Below are positions 1 to 4,190 of a stretch of DNA of 6,481 nt, one piece after another (the stretch's first letter is position 1; each line of letters opens with the position of its first letter). This DNA is from Planctomycetota bacterium (GTDB lineage: Bacteria > Planctomycetota > SZUA-567 > H5-PLA8). The notes beneath the pieces are model-generated. The model worked only from the letters and a program-made list of their open reading frames with translations. It was not told where the DNA came from and did no database searches. The translations under genes and the position numbers were made by a program. The stretch is from the NCBI GenBank assembly GCA_025355035.1, contig JANXLS010000654.1:1-6481 (forward strand), given 5' to 3'.

Positions 1-63
1 GCCGGTAACGAGTGCGCGGCGGCCGTCGAGTTTGAAAAGTTCGAGCACATTTTTCTGAGACAC
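1..63 (-). CDS. Short-chain dehydrogenase/reductase (SDR), N-terminal fragment cut by the window edge
   Basis: Twenty-one codons are visible, starting at a GTG at 63-61 and reading MSQKNVLELFKLDGRRALVTG. The pattern LFxLxGRxALVTG is the usual opening of classical SDR oxidoreductases: the first beta strand of the Rossmann fold followed by the start of the TGxxxGxG NAD(P)-binding loop. The loop glycines and the YxxxK catalytic motif lie beyond the left edge, so substrate and cofactor cannot be judged. The GTG start is supported by an AGGAG at 75-71, seven bases upstream. The gene begins 26 bp after the chrA stop on the same strand, so the two are probably co-transcribed. SDRs of the gluconate 5-dehydrogenase or 3-oxoacyl-ACP reductase type often begin this way, but a specific assignment is not justified. 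Confidence 0.75.
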   Translation of the reverse strand, partial: MSQKNVLELFKLDGRRALVTG

Positions 64-70
64 AGACGTT

Positions 71-75
71 CTCCT
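71..75 (-). promoter_or_regulatory. Ribosome binding site of the SDR gene
   Basis: On the minus strand AGGAG is followed by the seven bases AACGTCT and then the GTG codon. This is a near-ideal Shine-Dalgarno match and spacing, and it decides the GTG start of the truncated SDR gene. It lies inside the short spacer after chrA, consistent with translation from a shared transcript. Confidence 0.75.
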
Positions 76-89
76 GAAGTCGAATTGAA

Positions 90-1367
90 TTACGGGATGA
101 TCCATTGTCCGGCCGCGGCCATTCCCAGCACGATCAGCCACGGCGGCAGTTTCCAGATTTCGAGCAGTCCGAACGCGAGCAAAATCGCTGGGATATCCGA
201 CGTGCGTTTGACCGCTTCCGTGTACACCGGAGTGTAGAGTGCCGTAAGGAGGACGCCAACGACAGCGGCGTTGGCGCCCCGCAGTGCGGCCTGTGTCCAG
301 ACTTTTGATCGCAGCCGATTCCAGAAAGGCAGCGTGCCGCCGATGAGCAGCCACGCGGGCAAGAAGATCGCGAAGAGACAGAGTACGCCGCCGATCCATC
401 CGCGCGGACCGCCGATGATCGTTGTGCCGAGGTATCCGGCGAAAGTGAACAGCGGTCCGGGCACCGCTTGAACGGCACCGTATCCAGCCAGGAACTGGTC
501 GTTGGTCAGCCAGCCTCGCGGAACGGTTTCGGAACTGAGCAGAGGGAGGACGACATGCCCGCCGCCGAAGACCAGAGCGCCCGAGCGATAGAAGCTGTCG
601 AAGAGCGCGATGTATTTGCAGTTCATCGACGCAGCCAGTGCGGGCGTTATCAACAACAGCGCGACGAAAACGAGCAGCGCCACCGCCGCCAAAACGTGCG
701 CTTTGACGCTGACTTTTACAACGGGCTTGGCCGAGGCTTCGATCTCGTGGCGATACAGCAGCCAACCCATAAACGCGCCGAAAGCAATGACGCCGATCTG
801 CCAGTATTTGCCCGGAATCGCGAGCAAAAATGCCGCCGATGCGAGGCAGAGCGACACACGCGCGCGGTCAGGGCAGAGTTTTTTGCCCATGCCCCAGACG
901 GCTTGCGCGACGACGGCGACTGCGGTCAGTTTCAAGCCATGCAGCCAACCAGCTTCGTGCAAGTCGCCGATCGATTCGACGCCGTAAGCGAAACCGATCA
1001 TCAGCAGGGCGGAAGGGAGCATGAAACAGAACGATGCGAGAAGCGCGCCGAGAATGCCAGCGTGTTGCATACCCAGCGCGAAGACGAGCTGGCTGCTCGC
1101 CGGACCGGGTAGGAACTGGCAGAGCGCGACGAGATCTCCGTACGCGTCGTCGTCGAGCCAACGGCGCTTCGTGACGAATTCCGCGCGCAGATAGCTGAGA
1201 TGCGCGACCGGTCCGCCGAACGAAATCAGGCCGAGCTTCAGAAACGTCGAGCCGATTTCAAGCAGGCGTGTGGAAAATGGTTGCAATTCGGGGGCTGGAT
1301 TCGAATGAGTACCTTGATCACGAGAGGGTGACGATTCGGTCATGGGAGGGGATGAGTCCATTGACAT
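90..1367 (-). CDS. chrA: Chromate transporter ChrA, two-domain CHR family
   Basis: A 425-aa integral membrane protein of the CHR superfamily, whose characterised members export chromate from the cytoplasm across the inner membrane. The length and two homologous halves match the long-chain type. The N-terminal half carries FGGPVAHL at residues 50-57 and QFLPGPASSQL at 84-94. The C-terminal half repeats them in diverged form as FGGGHVVLPLL at 267-277 and QAVPGPLFTFAGYLG at 300-314. Many hydrophobic helices follow each motif, and a charged cytoplasmic-type linker lies near residues 205-222. Residues 1-32 are hydrophilic and Ser/Pro-rich, outside the conserved domain. The ATG at 1367 has only a weak purine stretch upstream; Met3 and Met9 are alternative starts that would not affect the domain. 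The SDR gene follows at 26 bp. Substrate preference (chromate or another oxyanion) is inferred from the family. No ChrB-type regulator is adjacent on the visible side. Confidence 0.95.
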   Translation of the reverse strand: MSMDSSPPMTESSPSRDQGTHSNPAPELQPFSTRLLEIGSTFLKLGLISFGGPVAHLSYLRAEFVTKRRWLDDDAYGDLVALCQFLPGPASSQLVFALGMQHAGILGALLASFCFMLPSALLMIGFAYGVESIGDLHEAGWLHGLKLTAVAVVAQAVWGMGKKLCPDRARVSLCLASAAFLLAIPGKYWQIGVIAFGAFMGWLLYRHEIEASAKPVVKVSVKAHVLAAVALLVFVALLLITPALAASMNCKYIALFDSFYRSGALVFGGGHVVLPLLSSETVPRGWLTNDQFLAGYGAVQAVPGPLFTFAGYLGTTIIGGPRGWIGGVLCLFAIFLPAWLLIGGTLPFWNRLRSKVWTQAALRGANAAVVGVLLTALYTPVYTEAVKRTSDIPAILLAFGLLEIWKLPPWLIVLGMAAAGQWIIP

Positions 1368-1370
1368 CGT

Positions 1371-1399
1371 ACTTTAATGAGTCGAACGGTGAGGGTCAA
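1371..1399 (-). promoter_or_regulatory. Possible sigma70-like promoter at the chrA start
   Basis: On the minus strand TTGACC (1399-1394) and TAAAGT (1376-1371) are separated by 17 bp, giving 5/6 and 4/6 matches to the -35 and -10 consensus. A transcript from here would begin near 1364, on top of the annotated ATG. Use of this promoter would therefore imply translation from Met3 (1361) or Met9 (1343), or a near-leaderless message. The match could be chance; other promoters further upstream are possible. Confidence 0.2.
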
Positions 1400-1440
1400 A
1401 GGTGAATACTCATTCTTTAAAATCCACGCTTAACATGATA

Positions 1441-1449
1441 CGAGGAAAA
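1441..1449. repeat. Left copy of a 9-bp target-site duplication
   Basis: CGAGGAAAA lies immediately left of the palindromic element at 1450-1567 and is repeated exactly at 1568-1576. The match is exactly nine bases: the preceding base differs (A against C), as does the following one (G against C). This is the expected footprint of a transposition event. Confidence 0.85.
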
Positions 1450-1567
1450 GGGAGTGTAACTTTTGAGTTATTGTGGTGCAGGCGTCCCGCCTGCATTGCC
1501 TTTGCAGGCGAGACGCCCGCACCCCAATTTCGCGTTTTAAAGCAAGTAACTTAAATGTTACACACCC
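1450..1567. mobile_element. MITE-like non-autonomous element, 118 bp, in the chrA / VWA intergenic region
   Basis: The element is bounded by imperfect terminal inverted repeats at 1450-1470 and 1547-1567, 18 of 21 positions complementary. The left tip reads GGGAGTGTAAC and the right tip, read inward on the other strand, GGGTGTGTAAC. A perfect 9-bp direct repeat flanks it on both sides. It has no coding capacity, so it would need a transposase supplied in trans. Nine-bp duplications are known for several families, including IS1, IS903-type IS5 elements and IS10/IS50-type IS4 elements; the ends do not let me choose one. Most of the interior is a strong nested palindrome (1471-1527). Removing the element and one duplication restores a 174-bp intergenic region. 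It sits 82 bp upstream of chrA and about 100 bp upstream of the VWA gene, where it could affect transcription of either. Confidence 0.8.
1471..1527. repeat. Nested GC-rich palindrome inside the element (hairpin or cruciform)
   Basis: The arms at 1475-1495 and 1503-1523 are complementary at 19 of 21 positions around a 7-nt loop (1496-1502). Adding flanking TTG/CAA pairs across one mismatch lengthens the stem to 25 positions. Each arm is also self-palindromic: TGCAGGCG-tcc-CGCCTGCA on the left is perfect, and TGCAGGCG-aga-CGCCCGCA on the right has one mismatch. One long hairpin or two short ones could therefore form. No T-tract follows on either strand and it lies between divergent genes, so it is not an ordinary terminator. 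It resembles REP/BIME-like dispersed palindromes in style; its copy number elsewhere is unknown. Confidence 0.8.
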
Positions 1568-1576
1568 CGAGGAAAA
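1568..1576. repeat. Right copy of the 9-bp target-site duplication
   Basis: CGAGGAAAA, identical to 1441-1449, abuts the right terminal inverted repeat ending at 1567. Together the two copies fix the element boundaries. Confidence 0.85.
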
Positions 1577-1594
1577 CGCCACAATGATTTTCGA

Positions 1595-1625
1595 TTGACG
1601 CGCGGCGCCCGCGCGCGGATATTTT
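1595..1625 (+). promoter_or_regulatory. Weak candidate promoter for the VWA gene
   Basis: TTGACG (1595-1600) and TATTTT (1620-1625) are 5/6 and 4/6 matches to -35 and -10 boxes, but the spacer is 19 bp, longer than ideal. The spacer is entirely GC-rich and contains a short hairpin: CGCGCG at 1599-1604 and 1610-1615 around a 5-nt loop. The position, about 44 bp before the ATG, is sensible. The call is tentative. Confidence 0.2.
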
Positions 1626-1668
1626 AACCGATTGTCAACGTCCCCGGCCCCGGAAGCCGTACGAAATC

Positions 1669-4008
1669 ATGCCACCCTTTATTCATGCGGCGCTCTTCTA
1701 TGCCGGTGCCGCGACACTCGCCGCGCCTATTGTCATTCATCTGATTTTCCGCATGCGAAAGCGGCGCGTTGTGTTTTCGTCGCTGCGTTTTTTGCAGCAA
1801 TCCATGCTGAAGGAATCGCGTCGCTTAAAGCTGCGCGAATTGATTCTGCTTTTGTTGCGTTGTCTCGCATGTGTGTTGATCGCGGCGGCATTCGGACGAC
1901 CTTATTTTGCAGGCAGTTCGTTGATGGGGCCAAACGGTCGCGTAACGCAGGACGTGGTCTTGGTGCTCGACGATTCTCCGAGCATGGCGGCACAGGAAGG
2001 TGCCGGGACGCGCTTGCGGGAGGCGCTGAAAAAGATGCGCGACGAAATCGCGGCTCGGGCCAGCGGCGATCGTGTCGGCCTTGTGCTGAGCAGCGATGCG
2101 GGACGAGCGGAGATTGAATTATCCGGAAATTTCTCGGCTGTTTCGGGCGCTATGAAAAATGACAAACCGACGGCGCGGCGCGGCGATCTGGCGCAGGCGG
2201 TCAACACGGCCATCGACTTGCTCGCGACATCGACGCAGCCGCGTCGGCGCGTGGTTGTTTTCAGCGATTTTCAAACGAGTGGCATCGATCGCGGCGCATT
2301 TGCCACGATCGCTCAGAAAGCCGCGTCGTCCGGAAGTGGCGGGATCGCGGTGGAATTGCAAGGCCCCGCGACGATCGCGCAAAACGCGGTGCGCTTGCCG
2401 AATCTCGCGATCACGGATGTGCGCGCGAAGAGTGACGTTTGGATCGAAGGACGCCCCGTTCCGTTCGTCGTGCGCGTGGCGAATTTCGGCGACAACGAAC
2501 GTCCGAGCGTGGCGGTGAAATTGATGATCGATGGAAAGCCTGCCGTGACGCGAACGTTGGGACTCGGGCCTCGATCCTCGACGGAAGTAGAGATCGAAGC
2601 GCTGTTCCCGCGCGCGGGCGAAGTGGCCGGAAGCGTTGAAATCGATGCTCATGACGCGTTCCCGGACGACGACAAGCGACTCTTCGCGCTGCGTCTGCGC
2701 GACAGCATCAAAGTGCTCGTCATTGAAGAGAAACTCGCAGAGAGCGAGGCGTTTCTTGATCAGGGCTACTTCGTCCGCATGGCGCTTGACCCCAAAGCGC
2801 GCGGCGATACAGAAGGTCATGGCGCGGTCGGTTCTGTGATGTCCAATGCGCCGGGAAATTATATACAGGTCATTTCGATGGAGATCGCGCGTGTGACGCC
2901 CGAGATGTATCGCAATTGCGATCTGATCATATTGAGCGGCATCACGGCGATGAACGAATCGGAAGTTCTGACATTGGAAGACGCAGTGCGCGACGGGAAA
3001 AATCTGATTGTGTTCGTCGGTCGAGCCGACGGACGATTGTCGGACAGTTTTTACAACGGAGCATTCTGGAAAAACGGATTGGGACTTTTGCCGGCTCGCC
3101 CCGGGACGCTTTACGAAGGCAATCGGTTCGAAAATAAGTTCGATAAAATTGGCGATTTCAATGTCGCGCATCCGTTGTTCAAACCGTTCATTGGCGAGAA
3201 CGACGCGAACCTGCGTTTGCCCCGATACTACCGTCACTATCAAGTCAGTCCGGCGGATTTAAAGATTGGTGCGGACGATAAACCGGACGCGACACCCAAA
3301 GTTGCGGACGATCCGAAAAGGAACGTCGATCCTAAGACGCCATTGGACACAAAAGCGCCGCGCGTGACATCGCGCCCGGCAGGGACGGTTCTGGCTTCGT
3401 TCACCGGCGATGGCGGACCCTTTGCGCTGGAGCGCCCGTTTGGAAAAGGGACGGTGGTGATGTTCCCGTTTGCACCGCGTCCGGAAGCGACGGACTTACC
3501 CAAGCGCAAGGCGTTCGTGCCGCTGCTGCATCAAGCGGTGCGGTGGCTGGCTGGGGTGCAATCGGCGTCACGGCGAAGTCTTGTTGCGGGCGACACGTTT
3601 GTTTTTGCGGACGCGGGAGCTCCTCTGGAAGCGGCTGTCTCGCTTGAAAAACCGCAGTCGGACGACGGAAAAAAGGAAACATTGTTACTCACCGGCAACG
3701 ATCATCCGAGCGCGGATGTGCTGGGAATTTACACGGCTGCATTCGCGAAAGGGCCGCTAAACGAAAAAACGTTGTGGGCAGTGAATCTTGACCCGCGCGA
3801 GAGCGAATTGGTTTCAGAGCCGATCGGTGCACTGAAGAATATTTTCGCGGTTGTCGGCGGAAACGAAACGGCGAGTGCGAAGGCTGCTGCGGCCGCTCAG
3901 TTGAGTGACGAGCAGAAAGCCCTTGCGACCGAATGGCGCTGGTGCTTGTTGGCGGCCTTGTTCTGCTTGATGCTCGAAGTGGCCCTGCGCGATTTTTGGA
4001 AAAGCTGA
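1669..4008 (+). CDS. BatA-like membrane protein with VWA domain, beta-sandwich-type domain and degenerate GATase-like domain
   Basis: A 779-aa protein with the build of BatA/aerotolerance-type proteins common in Planctomycetota. Residues 1-80 form the BatA N-terminal region: a helix at about 7-27, a basic stretch with RMRKRR at 28-33, and a second helix at about 57-75. A VWA domain spans about 94-230, with the metal-site motif D101-x-S103-x-S105 (LDDSPSM) and FSDFQ at 198-202. The usual metal-site Thr of the GTDL motif appears replaced: RGDL at 171-174. Residues about 245-343 look like a CARDB-type beta-sandwich. About 347-515 resembles a class I glutamine-amidotransferase-like fold (DLIILSG 417-423, NLIVFVG 444-450) with no nucleophile Cys at the expected place. 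A charged D/K/P-rich linker follows at about 534-565, then the family-typical LPKRKAFVPLLHQAVRW (610-626) and a last helix at about 756-773. Most of it is expected outside the cytoplasm. GGAAG lies 12 bases before the ATG, a weak ribosome site. The function is unknown; related genes often accompany MoxR ATPase and DUF58 genes, absent here. Confidence 0.9.
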   Translation: MPPFIHAALFYAGAATLAAPIVIHLIFRMRKRRVVFSSLRFLQQSMLKESRRLKLRELILLLLRCLACVLIAAAFGRPYFAGSSLMGPNGRVTQDVVLVLDDSPSMAAQEGAGTRLREALKKMRDEIAARASGDRVGLVLSSDAGRAEIELSGNFSAVSGAMKNDKPTARRGDLAQAVNTAIDLLATSTQPRRRVVVFSDFQTSGIDRGAFATIAQKAASSGSGGIAVELQGPATIAQNAVRLPNLAITDVRAKSDVWIEGRPVPFVVRVANFGDNERPSVAVKLMIDGKPAVTRTLGLGPRSSTEVEIEALFPRAGEVAGSVEIDAHDAFPDDDKRLFALRLRDSIKVLVIEEKLAESEAFLDQGYFVRMALDPKARGDTEGHGAVGSVMSNAPGNYIQVISMEIARVTPEMYRNCDLIILSGITAMNESEVLTLEDAVRDGKNLIVFVGRADGRLSDSFYNGAFWKNGLGLLPARPGTLYEGNRFENKFDKIGDFNVAHPLFKPFIGENDANLRLPRYYRHYQVSPADLKIGADDKPDATPKVADDPKRNVDPKTPLDTKAPRVTSRPAGTVLASFTGDGGPFALERPFGKGTVVMFPFAPRPEATDLPKRKAFVPLLHQAVRWLAGVQSASRRSLVAGDTFVFADAGAPLEAAVSLEKPQSDDGKKETLLLTGNDHPSADVLGIYTAAFAKGPLNEKTLWAVNLDPRESELVSEPIGALKNIFAVVGGNETASAKAAAAAQLSDEQKALATEWRWCLLAALFCLMLEVALRDFWKS

Positions 4009-4142
4009 TGCGGATTGTCGGAGCGGTTAAAAATTTGAGTATCGTCTTTCAGCGCGCAACTCGACTTCGGAGTGACGGGGTGTTTTTCAGTCCGACTCCG
4101 CCGGCGCGCCGCGAGCGTTCGCGGCAAAATTCGGACGGGTGA
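4008..4142 (+). CDS. Possible 44-aa ORF overlapping the VWA stop codon (doubtful)
   Basis: The VWA gene ends in TGATG: its TGA (4006-4008) shares a base with an ATG (4008-4010). This arrangement is typical of translational coupling. The ATG opens a 44-codon frame ending in TGA at 4140-4142. The product starts MRIVGAVKNLSIVFQR and becomes basic and Pro/Arg/Ser-rich with no recognisable domain. The second half is read through GC-rich hairpins at 4068-4125, which looks more like non-coding spacer. It may be a chance frame or the remnant of a former downstream gene. Confidence 0.15.
   Translation: MRIVGAVKNLSIVFQRATRLRSDGVFFSPTPPARRERSRQNSDG
4068..4125. repeat. Two adjacent GC-rich hairpins in the convergent spacer
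   Basis: The first hairpin pairs CGGAGTGAC (4068-4076) with GTC-cg-ACTCCG (4090-4100), with a 2-base bulge. The second pairs GCCGCGA (4108-4114) with TCGCGGC (4119-4125) around a GCGT tetraloop. Neither is followed by a good T-run on either strand, though TCCGA (4091-4095) and TCGGA (4131-4135) could close a larger structure around the second. They lie between two converging genes, where transcript 3' ends are expected. They may help stop or stabilise transcripts. Confidence 0.45.
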
Positions 4143-4167
4143 GATTGAAAGCCAATAGCCGAGAGAA

Positions 4168-4190
4168 GTGAATCGCTTCACGATTTTTTT
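4168..4190 (+). terminator. Rho-independent terminator for the VWA gene
   Basis: GTGAA (4168-4172), a TCGC loop and TTCAC (4177-4181) form a 5-bp stem, followed by GA and seven T residues (4184-4190). The stem is short, so the strength is modest. The position 160 bp after the VWA stop on the plus strand fits. The last T residues overlap the TAA stop (4191-4189) of the converging gene. On the minus strand the hairpin lacks a T-tract, so it would act only for plus-strand transcripts. Confidence 0.5.

Noticed and set aside
468..1112. 214-codon plus-strand frame antisense to chrA
   Set aside because: The product is dominated by Arg, Gln, Glu and Ala without any motif. It mirrors the codon pattern of chrA, whose family motifs are unambiguous.
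1475..1523. The strong hairpin as a transcription terminator or tRNA-like RNA
   Set aside because: There is no T-tract on either strand, it lies between divergent gene starts, and no tRNA arms can be drawn. The flanking inverted ends and duplication explain it better as part of a mobile element.
1632..2117. 161-codon plus-strand frame overlapping the start of the VWA gene
   Set aside because: It runs in a different frame across the BatA N-terminal helices and the VWA motif, and its product is Arg/Cys/Ala-rich with no domain.
2119..3243. 374-codon open frame on the minus strand, antisense to the VWA gene
   Set aside because: The product is Arg/His-rich and low in hydrophobic order, with no recognisable domain. 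The sense strand encodes a clear multi-domain protein. Long antisense frames are common in GC-rich genes.
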